Shown here one piece after another: positions 1 through 5,523 of a stretch of 5,523 nt of DNA (position 1 is the stretch's first letter; each line of letters starts with the position of its first letter). Location: contig CATWBR010000318.1 in assembly GCA_958349075.1 (NCBI GenBank), positions 1-5,523 on the forward strand, written 5' to 3'. The DNA is from an uncultured Clostridium sp. (GTDB lineage: Bacteria > Bacillota > Clostridia > Lachnospirales > Lachnospiraceae). The translations under genes and the position numbers were made by a program. A model generated the notes under the pieces. The model did no database searches and was not told the DNA's origin. It saw only the letters and a list, made by a program, of their open reading frames with translations.

Positions 1-54
1 CGGTACGCACGGTGGTGTAAGAGGACGGGAGTTAATCACTCCCTCCTACTTGAT
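1..54 (+). mobile_element. 3' end of a group II intron (domain V distal arm and domain VI), cut by the window edge
   Basis: The first bases (ACGCACGGTGGTGT, then AAGAGG) read like the 3' arm of a bacterial group II intron domain V and the linker to domain VI. A hairpin follows with arms GGGAGT (27-32) and ACTCCC (38-43) around a TAATC loop. It is extended by AGAGG (20-24) pairing with CCT/CT (45-50), leaving A48 unpaired. An unpaired A about 7 nt before a 3' end of the form CTTGAT is the branch-point arrangement of domain VI, which places the intron/exon junction near 54/55. Domains I-IV, the 5' half of domain V and any intron-encoded reverse transcriptase would lie left of the window, so completeness cannot be judged. 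The intron is read toward the end of the convergent exporter gene. Recognition rests on remembered intron 3' ends and on the fold, not on a search. Confidence 0.7.
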
Positions 55-90
55 TAGTCAAACCAGGACTTCCTCATAGGTAATTACGCT

Positions 91-1023
91 CTAAGAAACT
101 CTCTCTTTCCCTCTTCTCTGCGTCAGCAGAAGAACGGTAGTGATAATAGCCGCCAGTCCCAGAAAATCCATAAAGGTAAAGGCGGTTCCGAGCCACAGCG
201 CCGATATGACCGTTGCGGAGACGGGTTCAATGCAGGCGAGCATGCTGGCTTTGACGGAACCGATATCGCTAACGCCCTGAAGGTACAGCGTGAAAGAAAG
301 CGCAGTTCCTATCAGTACGATAGCCGCCAGTCCGAGGATTGTGCCCAGATCAAAAGTCACACGCACGGTCCAGTACTGTGTGGCGAAGAACAGGAAGATT
401 CCGCCTATCAGCATGCCGTACCCGGTGACAATCGTGCTTCCCCAGCGTCCGATTATCTTTTCTGGCAGCATGGTATAGCTCATCAGAGCCACCGCCGAAA
501 GAAGACCCCAGGCCAGTCCCAGGTTTGAAATGACCAGGGAATGGATATTTCCGTGGGTTGCCAGAAGAAAAGTTCCTGCCACAGCCAGGATGATGGCAAA
601 GACCTCCCTGCCGCTGGGCAGCTTCTTCGCGATAAAACAGGATACAATCATAATCAGCACCGGCCCTAAATACTGGAGAACCGTGGCGGTTCCCGCATTA
701 GAATGGGAGATGGCCGTCATATAACTGTACTGGCAGAACATCAGTCCGAAAATAGAGAAAATAAAAAGCTGCCTCCGATCCTTTTTATTCTTCATAATCA
801 GCACCATTTCCCTGCGCTGTCTCATAAAACCCAGCACCAGAAGGATAACGCCCGCACACAGCATGCGCGTAACCGTGACCCAGGCGGAGTCCAGATTTTT
901 ATAAGTAAAAAGATACTGGCCGCAGGTACCGGAAAATCCCCACATTGTACCGCCTGCCAGGGTGAAGAAAATCCCCCTTGCCGTCTTTGATTTATTGATA
1001 TCATTCGTCGTCTCTGTTTTCAC
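91..1023 (-). CDS. EamA/DMT-superfamily transporter, probable metabolite or amino-acid exporter
   Basis: This 310-residue membrane protein has the usual size of the 10-TM drug/metabolite transporter class. Hydrophobic segments fall near residues 17-37, 48-67, 87-104, 111-131, 139-156, 163-184, 198-216, 226-250, 258-280 and 284-302, giving two EamA repeats of five helices. Family-type signatures include GGTMWGFSG in helix 1, the GTATVLQYLGPVL stretch closing helix 4, and the matching SMLACIEPVSATVISALWLG in the second repeat. The N-terminus is polar and short; the C-terminus is basic (TQRRGKERVS), as expected for a cytoplasmic tail. The start is GTG, chosen because GAGGT lies 7 nt upstream and no better in-frame ATG follows near it. 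It is divergent from the AbgT operon and stops about 37 bases from the putative intron end. Members export amino acids, nucleosides or other small molecules; the substrate cannot be read from the sequence. The gene looks intact. Confidence 0.92.
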   Translation of the reverse strand: MKTETTNDINKSKTARGIFFTLAGGTMWGFSGTCGQYLFTYKNLDSAWVTVTRMLCAGVILLVLGFMRQRREMVLIMKNKKDRRQLFIFSIFGLMFCQYSYMTAISHSNAGTATVLQYLGPVLIMIVSCFIAKKLPSGREVFAIILAVAGTFLLATHGNIHSLVISNLGLAWGLLSAVALMSYTMLPEKIIGRWGSTIVTGYGMLIGGIFLFFATQYWTVRVTFDLGTILGLAAIVLIGTALSFTLYLQGVSDIGSVKASMLACIEPVSATVISALWLGTAFTFMDFLGLAAIITTVLLLTQRRGKERVS

Positions 1024-1030
1024 TTTCGTT

Positions 1031-1035
1031 ACCTC
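1031..1035 (-). promoter_or_regulatory. Ribosome binding site deciding the GTG start of the exporter gene
   Basis: On the minus strand the sequence is GGGAGAGGTAACGAAA followed by GTG. GAGGT ends 7 nt before the GTG, a good spacing, and supports that codon as the start rather than the internal Met at residue 27, which already lies in the first membrane helix. Confidence 0.7.
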
Positions 1036-1060
1036 TCCCTATTCCTGTCCAAATATAACC

Positions 1061-1089
1061 AGAATAACAATAAAATTATGTAAATTCAA
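1061..1089 (-). promoter_or_regulatory. Probable sigma-A promoter for the exporter gene
   Basis: Minus strand: TTGAAT at 1089-1084 as the -35 box, 17 nt of spacer, then TATTCT at 1066-1061 as the -10 box, preceded by TGT, which fits an extended -10. Each hexamer matches four of six consensus bases. Initiation would fall near 1054, giving a leader of about 30 nt. The surroundings are A+T-rich. This is the best-spaced pair I found upstream of the gene, but it is only a moderate match. Confidence 0.5.
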
Positions 1090-1100
1090 GTGAAATTAAG

Positions 1101-1133
1101 AAAAAGTTGGGACAGATGGGAAAAAGCGGGGAC
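1101..1133. repeat. Two imperfect direct repeats with 20-nt period in the divergent control region
   Basis: AAAAAGTTGGGAC (1101-1113) recurs as AAAAAGCGGGGAC (1121-1133), with 11 of 13 positions identical and a start-to-start distance of 20 nt, close to two helical turns. The pair lies upstream of both putative -35 boxes, about 12 bases from the exporter's and about 65 from the transporter's. That position would suit a regulator binding one face of the helix, or a remnant of a dispersed repeat. No regulator gene is present in the window to link to it. Confidence 0.4.
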
Positions 1134-1197
1134 TAATGCCCTGGAGAAATGGTGTTTGTCTTTCCGGATAGAGGGGGCTGTGGGGATGAAGATTTTG

Positions 1198-1226
1198 TTG
1201 TCACATACCTTTTCATTTGATATAAT
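1198..1226 (+). promoter_or_regulatory. Strong sigma-A promoter with extended -10 for the abgT-hydrolase operon
   Basis: TTGTCA (1198-1203) is one base off the consensus -35. The spacer is exactly 17 nt, and TATAAT (1221-1226) is a perfect -10, preceded by TGA (1218-1220), an extended -10 element. Transcription would begin near 1233, leaving a leader of about 84 nt before the ATG at 1317. This is the only strong promoter visible on this strand, so the operon probably starts here. Confidence 0.8.
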
Positions 1227-1238
1227 TAATATGTTATT

Positions 1239-1291
1239 TTCTGGCAGAAGAATGCATGGATAAGTGCCGGAACTGCTTTCGGCCGGGCAGT
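1239..1291 (+). promoter_or_regulatory. Possible structured 5' leader of the operon, two adjacent small hairpins
   Basis: The predicted leader can form CTGGCA (1241-1246) with TGCCGG (1265-1270), which U1240-A1271 extends, and directly after it ACTGC (1272-1276) with GCAGT (1287-1291), which two G-U pairs extend. Both are short, and neither is followed by a U-run, so they are not terminators. The shape does not match any riboswitch I recognise, including the tetrahydrofolate class. It may have no function. Confidence 0.25.
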
Positions 1292-1307
1292 GAACGCGGT
1301 TGGGGAA

Positions 1308-1312
1308 AGGAG
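1308..1312 (+). promoter_or_regulatory. Ribosome binding site that places the transporter start at 1317
   Basis: AAAGGAG (1306-1312) lies 4 nt before ATG 1317. An in-frame GTG at 1290 would lengthen the protein by nine residues, but it has no comparable purine-rich site upstream, and the extension would contain this very site. The ATG is therefore preferred. Confidence 0.8.
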
Positions 1313-1316
1313 AAGT

Positions 1317-2876
1317 ATGACAAAAGAAAAGACAAAGAAAGAGAAAGTGGGAATGCTGGACCGGATTCTCGATTCAATCGAGCGGGTGGGCAACAGGCTG
1401 CCGGATCCGATCACGCTGTTCCTGGGACTGGCGGTTGTAGTTGTGATTATATCCGCAATCTGCAGTATGCTGGGAGTGACTGCCGTCAATCCGGCGGACG
1501 GTTCCACCGTGGAGACCTTTAACCTGTTTTCCGTGGATGGCATCAGGTATCTCTGGACAAACGTAATTACCAACTTTTCAGGCTTTGCGCCGCTTGGAAT
1601 GGTTCTGGTAGCCGTAATTGGTTCGTCTGTGGCGGAGAAGAGTGGTTTCCTGGTCGCATTAATGGAGCATTTTCTGGGAGGCGCCAAGGGATGGATCGTG
1701 TCCATGGTAGTTATTTTCCTGGGAATCAACCTGAATATTGCGGGTGACGCCGGATTTATCATCCTGCCGCCTCTGGCTGCCATTCTGTTTATGTCCATTG
1801 GACGCAGCCCTCTGCTGGGACTTTATGTGGCCTTTGCATCCGTGGCCGCTGGTTTCTGTGCCAATGTTCTTCTGGGGCTGTCCGATGCCCTGGCCTATGG
1901 TTTTACGGAGTCTGCGGCTCAGATGATCGATCCGAATTACTCCGCCTCCATGGCTATTAACTGGTATTTCCTGATTGCGTCATGTCTGGTGCTGACGGTT
2001 GCAGGCACGATCCTTGTGGAAAAGGTGATGGTTCACCGTTTTCCAATGACGAAAGAACAGCTTGCAAAATACGATTTTGACGAGGAAGCCGCCAATATCA
2101 CCCCGATTCAGAAAAAGGGACTTCTGATGGCCGGTCTGGCTGAATTGATTTATGTGATCGCGCTGCTGCTCTTATCACTGCCGGTTTTCGGACCGACTGC
2201 GATTCTGGCCGATGAGGCAGGCTCGATTACAGGAGGGAACTCACCTTTTACAAAGGGAATTGTATTTACCGTTACGCTGGCTCTGATGATCCCGGGTATA
2301 GTCTATGGTGTGTCCATCGGAAAATATAAGAATGATAAGGACGTGTGGTCTGACATCAGCCAGGGCTTTTCCGAGATGGGAAACTATGTATTTATGTGTT
2401 TCTTTATCTCTATCTTCACCAATTTCTTCGCCGTATCAAAACTGGGGACCATCCTGGCGATCAACGGGGCCGGATTCCTTCAGAATATCGGCTTCAGCGG
2501 CATCCCGCTGATGATTGGACTGATTATCCTGTCCTGCTTTGTCAACCTGTTCATCGGTTCGGCTTCCGCCAAATGGGCGATTCTGGCTCCGGTTTTCATT
2601 CCGATGATGATGCTGATGGGATACGATCCGGCGGTAACACAGGTGGTTTACCGAATCGGCGATTCCATCACCAATCCTCTGTCTCCGCTGTTCACCTATA
2701 TGCCCGTTATTTTGGGATATGCGCGTAAATATGACAATAAGGCGGGATTGGGAACGATCATCGCCAACATGCTGCCGTTCTCCATTACCTTTGCAATAGT
2801 GTGGATTATCCAGATTATTTTCTGGGTTGGATTGAACCTTCCTCTTGGACCCGGCGGAGCGATTTACCTTCCATAA
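1317..2876 (+). CDS. abgT: AbgT-family transporter (p-aminobenzoyl-glutamate / antimetabolite transporter family)
   Basis: This 519-residue inner-membrane protein has the usual AbgT-family length (E. coli AbgT and gonococcal MtrF are just over 500). It opens with a lysine-rich cytoplasmic stretch (residues 1-10), then the family block IERVGNRLPDPITLF (21-35), then FSGFAPLGMVLVAVIGSSVAEKSG (87-110) and GDAGFIILPPLAA (143-155). Residues I recall as functionally important in MtrF structural work (D193, S417, W420, R446, D449, P457) appear to correspond to D190, S417, W420, R446, D449 and P457 here, within SASAKW, YRIGDS and NPLSP. The transport core therefore looks intact. E. coli AbgT imports p-aminobenzoyl-glutamate, while MtrF and YdaH were reported to export sulfonamides; direction and substrate cannot be read here. 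It is first in the operon, followed by two M20 hydrolases, which favours uptake of an amide substrate for cleavage. Confidence 0.93.
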   Translation: MTKEKTKKEKVGMLDRILDSIERVGNRLPDPITLFLGLAVVVVIISAICSMLGVTAVNPADGSTVETFNLFSVDGIRYLWTNVITNFSGFAPLGMVLVAVIGSSVAEKSGFLVALMEHFLGGAKGWIVSMVVIFLGINLNIAGDAGFIILPPLAAILFMSIGRSPLLGLYVAFASVAAGFCANVLLGLSDALAYGFTESAAQMIDPNYSASMAINWYFLIASCLVLTVAGTILVEKVMVHRFPMTKEQLAKYDFDEEAANITPIQKKGLLMAGLAELIYVIALLLLSLPVFGPTAILADEAGSITGGNSPFTKGIVFTVTLALMIPGIVYGVSIGKYKNDKDVWSDISQGFSEMGNYVFMCFFISIFTNFFAVSKLGTILAINGAGFLQNIGFSGIPLMIGLIILSCFVNLFIGSASAKWAILAPVFIPMMMLMGYDPAVTQVVYRIGDSITNPLSPLFTYMPVILGYARKYDNKAGLGTIIANMLPFSITFAIVWIIQIIFWVGLNLPLGPGGAIYLP

Positions 2877-2924
2877 CATAAGCAGTATCCAAAAGAAGTT
2901 AAGGCTATCAGTTTAATATGTATT

Positions 2925-2963
2925 GCGGCGGTCCGGCATGAATGTGATTCGGACCGCTGTTTT
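2925..2963 (+). terminator. Hairpin with short U-run between abgT and the first hydrolase; attenuator or processing site
   Basis: GCGGTCCG (2928-2935) pairs perfectly with CGGACCGC (2950-2957) around a 14-nt loop. The stem extends outward by G-U, C-G and G-U pairs to 2925/2960 and is followed by TTTTC. The U-run is short, so termination would be partial at most. It could lower expression of the hydrolases relative to the transporter or protect an RNA end. The hydrolase ribosome binding site starts just after the stem. I see no convincing promoter in this 104-base gap, so read-through from abgT is expected. Confidence 0.5.
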
Positions 2964-2980
2964 CAGGAAAGGAGATAATT

Positions 2981-4177
2981 ATGAATTATGGAAAGAGGGC
3001 GGCTGAGCTGAGCAGTGAGATTACTGCCGGCCGCCGCTACCTGCACCGGCATGCCGAACTGTCCTTCATGGAACAGGAGACGACGGCCTATCTGGTGGAG
3101 GAGCTTAAGAAAATTGGGATTCCGGTACAGCAATTTGATGACTATACCGGCTGTATCGCCACGATTCAGGGCGGCCGTCCGGGAAATAAGACGGTGCTGC
3201 TGCGGGCGGATATTGACGCATTGCCGATTGAAGAGAACAGCGGCGTTGAATTCAGGAGTATCCATCCGGGTGTGATGCACGCCTGCGGCCATGACTGCCA
3301 TGCAGCCATGCTGTTAGGAGCGGCCAGGCTTCTGTGGGAGAGCAGAGAAGAGCTGGCGGGAACGGTGAAACTTTTATTTCAGGCTGCGGAAGAAGTGTTT
3401 GTGGGCAGCCATTATTATGTGGACAAGGGATACCTCGACGATGTGGATGCGGCAATGGGACTTCATGTCTGGCCTACGGCTTTAAGCGGCAAGCTGGTCG
3501 TGATGGACGGCCCGCTGATGGCGAGCTGTGATAACTTTAAAATTACAGTCCACGGTGTATCAGCCCACGGTTCCACGCCGAATCAGGGAAGAGATGCGAT
3601 TGTGGCAGCCAGCGCCATTATCACGAGCCTTCAGACAATTGTGAGCCGTGTGAACGATCCGCTGAACTCCCTGGTGGTTACGGTGGGATCGGTCAGGGCG
3701 GGGACCCAGTTCAACATTATCACGGATACCGCCATTCTGGAGGGGACCGTGCGGGCACACTCCGTGGAGGCGCGCGGCCTGGTGGAACAGGCTATGCACC
3801 GGATTGTGGATAATACGGCGGAGGCCTATGGCTGTACTGCCGATATCCAATACAAGTATCTTGAGCCGCCGGTGTGCAACGGTGACCTGGAACTCAACGA
3901 GATTGCCAGGAATGCTGCCGTTAAGCTGTATGGCAAAGAGGTGATTGCCACGACGCCGAAGGCCAGCGGAAGTGAAGATTTTTCTTATATTATGGAGAAA
4001 ATCCCCGCATCCCTGTTCGTATTTCTGGGATGCTATGAGGAGGAGACAGGCTGTGTCCATGCCCTCCACAATGAAAAATTCAAGGTGAACGAGAAAATCC
4101 TTCCAATCGGAGCAGCTCAGTATGCCCAGTTTGCCGCCGATTATCTGGAAGCCAGCGCGGGAGGTGAGATGAAATGA
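2981..4177 (+). CDS. M20-family (M20D-type) metallo-amidohydrolase, first of a tandem pair
   Basis: This 398-residue cytosolic protein, with no signal peptide, is typical of the amidohydrolase/hippurate hydrolase/AbgA-AbgB group that cleaves N-acyl amino acids. Motifs in order: LHRHAELSF (21-29), RADIDALPIEEN (75-86), GVMHACGHDCHAAM (97-110), GTVKLLFQAAEE (127-138), GLHVWP (160-165), AHGSTPNQGRDAI (195-207) in the dimerisation domain (about 184-293), EGTVRA (254-259), SGSEDFSYI (329-337) and ALHNEKF (361-367). Predicted metal ligands are C102, H104, E137, H162 and H363; H196 probably completes the partner's active site. The ATG at 2981 has AAGGAG 6 nt upstream. One deviation is Glu365 where most relatives carry Pro after the C-terminal His motif. 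It follows the AbgT transporter and overlaps its paralogue by 4 nt, recalling AbgA/AbgB, though those E. coli chains are longer. Other options are N-acetyl-amino-acid deacylase or dipeptidase. The family is certain, the substrate inferred. Confidence 0.92.
   Translation: MNYGKRAAELSSEITAGRRYLHRHAELSFMEQETTAYLVEELKKIGIPVQQFDDYTGCIATIQGGRPGNKTVLLRADIDALPIEENSGVEFRSIHPGVMHACGHDCHAAMLLGAARLLWESREELAGTVKLLFQAAEEVFVGSHYYVDKGYLDDVDAAMGLHVWPTALSGKLVVMDGPLMASCDNFKITVHGVSAHGSTPNQGRDAIVAASAIITSLQTIVSRVNDPLNSLVVTVGSVRAGTQFNIITDTAILEGTVRAHSVEARGLVEQAMHRIVDNTAEAYGCTADIQYKYLEPPVCNGDLELNEIARNAAVKLYGKEVIATTPKASGSEDFSYIMEKIPASLFVFLGCYEEETGCVHALHNEKFKVNEKILPIGAAQYAQFAADYLEASAGGEMK
4159..4167 (+). promoter_or_regulatory. 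Near-ideal ribosome binding site for the second hydrolase, inside the end of the first
   Basis: GGGAGGTGA contains eight bases (GGAGGTGA) fully complementary to the 16S anti-Shine-Dalgarno tail and lies 6 nt before ATG 4174. It sits within the last codons of the first hydrolase, whose TGA overlaps the next start as ATGA. This arrangement gives coupled and probably efficient translation of the second subunit. Confidence 0.85.
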
Positions 4178-5349
4178 ACATAAGCCAGTTAGCAAAAGAA
4201 CAGGAAGAATATGTAATCGAATGCCGCCATTATCTCCACGCCCATCCGGAGCTGGGGGAGCATGAGGTGGAGACGACACGTTTTATCAAAGCCCAATTGG
4301 AGGAGATGGGGATACCGGTTCAGACATTTGACGGTATCACCGGCTGCATCGGCACGATCGAGGGCGGGCAGCCGGGAAAGACCGTAATGCTGAGAGCAGA
4401 TATCGACGCACTGCCGATTCAGGAAAATCCGGGAAAGAGCTATTGCAGCGTAAATCCCGGAGTCATGCATGCCTGCGGCCATGACTGCCACGCGGCGATG
4501 CTGCTCGGAGCTGCCCGTATTTTGAGTGAACATAAGTCTGAGCTTAAGGGAACCGTGAAACTGATTTTCCAGATGGCGGAGGAGATTGGCCGCAAATCGG
4601 AAGAGTATGTGAAACGCGGGGCGCTTAACGGCGTCGACGCTATATTCGGCATGCATGTCTGGTCCGCGATGGATCTCGGCTCGGCCAGCTTTGAGAGCGG
4701 CGAACGGATGGCCTGCAGCGATCGCTTTACCATTCAGATTCACGGGAAGCTGGCCCACGGGAGCGCTCCCCATCAGGGACGCGATGCCGTCCTGGCAGCC
4801 GCGGCAGCGGTGATGGCACTCCAGTCAATCCCCAGCCGGGTTAATGATCCCCTGGACAGCCTGGTGGTAACCGTGGGAATGATGAACGGCGGTACGAAAG
4901 AAAACATTTTGGCAGACCATGTGGAGCTGGTGGGCACGGTGCGTGCCTTTAACCGGGAATTCAGGGCGGGAATGCCAAAGCGGATCGAGGAACTGGTGAC
5001 CAATGTGGTACGGGGATATGGCTGCAGCGCCGACTGTGATTACTATTTTGGACCAAGCCCTTTGATAAATGACGACGAGGAGCTGGTGGAGCTGGCCCGG
5101 GGGGCGGCCGTAAAGGAGCTGGGAGAGGGCTGCTTAAAGCATCTGCCGAAGATGACGGGAGCCGAGGATTTCAGCGTCTATATGGAGCACATCCCCGGTG
5201 TCTACGGATATCTGGGATTCCGGAATAAGGAGAAGGGAATCGAATGCAGCCACCACCATCCGTCATTTGACATCGATGAGTCGGTCCTCTGCCACGGTTC
5301 CGGCATTTATGCTCAGTTTGCGGCAGATTATCTGGAAAAGAAGGCTTGA
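4174..5349 (+). CDS. M20-family (M20D-type) metallo-amidohydrolase, second of a tandem pair
   Basis: This 391-residue cytosolic protein is a clear paralogue of the upstream gene, sharing long blocks such as RADIDALPI (73-81), NPGVMHACGHDCHAAMLLGAAR (94-115) and SRVNDPL (221-227). Predicted metal ligands are C101, H103, E136 (in QMAEEIG), H161 (GMHVWS) and H361 (CSHHHPSFDID). The dimerisation-domain His is H195 in AHGSAPHQGRDAV. All ligands are present, so neither chain looks like a dead regulatory subunit. The pair differs in the substrate-lid region after the catalytic Glu, in SAMDLGSASFESGERM versus PTALSGKLVVMDGPLM around 164-180, and in the C-terminal His motif, where this copy has the usual Pro. 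The start is the ATG of the ATGA overlap with an excellent ribosome binding site. It ends 20 nt before a strong terminator, so it is last in the operon. A heteromer with the first hydrolase is plausible, but two homodimers of different specificity are equally possible. Confidence 0.92.
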   Translation: MNISQLAKEQEEYVIECRHYLHAHPELGEHEVETTRFIKAQLEEMGIPVQTFDGITGCIGTIEGGQPGKTVMLRADIDALPIQENPGKSYCSVNPGVMHACGHDCHAAMLLGAARILSEHKSELKGTVKLIFQMAEEIGRKSEEYVKRGALNGVDAIFGMHVWSAMDLGSASFESGERMACSDRFTIQIHGKLAHGSAPHQGRDAVLAAAAAVMALQSIPSRVNDPLDSLVVTVGMMNGGTKENILADHVELVGTVRAFNREFRAGMPKRIEELVTNVVRGYGCSADCDYYFGPSPLINDDEELVELARGAAVKELGEGCLKHLPKMTGAEDFSVYMEHIPGVYGYLGFRNKEKGIECSHHHPSFDIDESVLCHGSGIYAQFAADYLEKKA

Positions 5350-5369
5350 TGAACTAAAATGTGAGATAC

Positions 5370-5406
5370 ATGCCCCGGAAACGTGTTTCCGGGGCATATT
5401 ATTTTT
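5370..5406 (+). terminator. Strong intrinsic terminator closing the abgT-hydrolase operon
   Basis: ATGCCCCGGAAAC (5370-5382) and GTTTCCGGGGCAT (5385-5397) form a perfect 13-bp stem around only two unpaired bases (GT; in practice the closing pair opens into a small loop). ATTATTTTT follows, a U-rich tail. It begins 20 nt after the TGA of the second hydrolase, the expected position for Rho-independent termination. Confidence 0.9.
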
Positions 5407-5419
5407 ACCCCACATGTCT

Positions 5420-5463
5420 ACAGATAATATGACTGATTGATCAATATAACATCTGTTTTTTCT
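5420..5463 (+). terminator. Possible weak second A+T-rich hairpin with a U-run
   Basis: ACAGAT (5420-5425) can pair with ATCTGT (5451-5456), with an inner ATAT/ATAT helix and the palindrome ATTGATCAAT (5436-5445) between, and T6CTT follows from the end of the stem. It could back up the strong terminator, or the palindrome could be an operator for a gene beyond the window. The stem is weak and interrupted, so this is tentative. Confidence 0.25.
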
Positions 5464-5523
5464 TAGGGAAAGTGTAAAAACAGGCAAAAATAGGGAAGAA
5501 TAGAAATAGGAAAACTCTTTTCC
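5464..5523. repeat. A-rich tail with short TAGGGAA-type repeats and an inverted repeat at the edge
   Basis: TAGGGAA occurs at 5464-5470 and 5491-5497, with the variant TAGGAAA at 5507-5513. The last 15 bases are GGAAAA-CTC-TTTTCC, an inverted repeat cut off by the window end. No coding region is supported in this stretch; it may be the upstream region of a following gene. Confidence 0.25.

Noticed and set aside
1290..1316. GTG at 1290 as the start of the AbgT protein
   Set aside because: The nine extra residues overlap the ribosome binding site of ATG 1317, the GTG has no site of its own, and the ATG gives a usual family length.
1233..1316. Tetrahydrofolate riboswitch upstream of abgT, suggested by the folate-related context
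   Set aside because: The leader is too short and lacks the sequence blocks I know for that class.
1226..1798. 190-codon minus-strand open frame covering the abgT start and promoter region
   Set aside because: Low-complexity Thr/Ser/Ile-rich shadow of the transporter gene with no recognisable domain; it would be antisense to a clear coding region.
2877..2980. Internal promoter for the hydrolases (TAATAT at 2914-2919 as a -10)
   Set aside because: No acceptable -35 hexamer at 16-18 nt upstream.
3560..4279. 239-codon minus-strand open frame
   Set aside because: It lies antisense to the two hydrolases, whose frames carry complete conserved motifs. The translation resembles no family and is a by-product of G+C-rich codon use.
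4189..4773. 194-codon minus-strand open frame
   Set aside because: Shadow of the second hydrolase; no motif, and the sense frame is fully explained.
2981..5349. Firm assignment of the hydrolases as AbgA and AbgB
   Set aside because: Both are shorter than the E. coli chains as I recall them, and many M20D enzymes share the same motifs; context alone cannot fix the substrate.
1..5523. CRISPR arrays, tRNA or rRNA genes, transposase genes
   Set aside because: No regularly spaced repeats, cloverleaf-type sequence, rRNA-like stretch or transposase motif was seen.

Overview
The window is most likely a chromosomal segment of a Clostridia-type Firmicute, probably Lachnospiraceae. This is inferred from strong purine-rich ribosome binding sites (AAGGAG, GGAGGTGA), sigma-A-type promoters, roughly half G+C coding sequence beside A+T-rich intergenic DNA, and the style of the proteins. 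No marker gene fixes the genus.

Layout, left to right. Positions 1-54 look like the 3' end of a group II intron on the + strand: the distal arm of domain V plus a domain VI hairpin with its bulged branch-point A. The rest of the intron lies outside the window. A minus-strand gene (91-1023) encodes a 10-TM EamA/DMT-type exporter with a GTG start. A divergent control region (about 1024-1316) carries a promoter for each side, a 20-nt-period direct repeat between them, and a potentially structured leader. A plus-strand operon follows: an AbgT-family transporter (1317-2876), a hairpin-containing gap, then two tandem paralogous M20-family (M20D-type) metallo-amidohydrolases (2981-4177 and 4174-5349) joined by an ATGA stop/start overlap. 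A strong intrinsic terminator (5370-5406) closes the operon. The remaining 117 bases hold no gene, only a possible weak second hairpin and A-rich repeats.

How the genes fit together: an AbgT transporter with two M20 hydrolases parallels the E. coli abgA-abgB-abgT system, in which p-aminobenzoyl-glutamate is imported and split into p-aminobenzoate and glutamate. Here the order is transporter first. Both hydrolases keep a full set of metal ligands, and their translation looks coupled, which would suit a heteromeric enzyme. The parsimonious reading is uptake and hydrolysis of an N-acyl amino acid, with p-aminobenzoyl-glutamate the leading but unproven substrate. The divergent DMT exporter may be unrelated or may export a product. 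No wholly new system is evident; the most notable points are this abg-like operon, the intron end next to the exporter gene, and the hairpin inside the operon.
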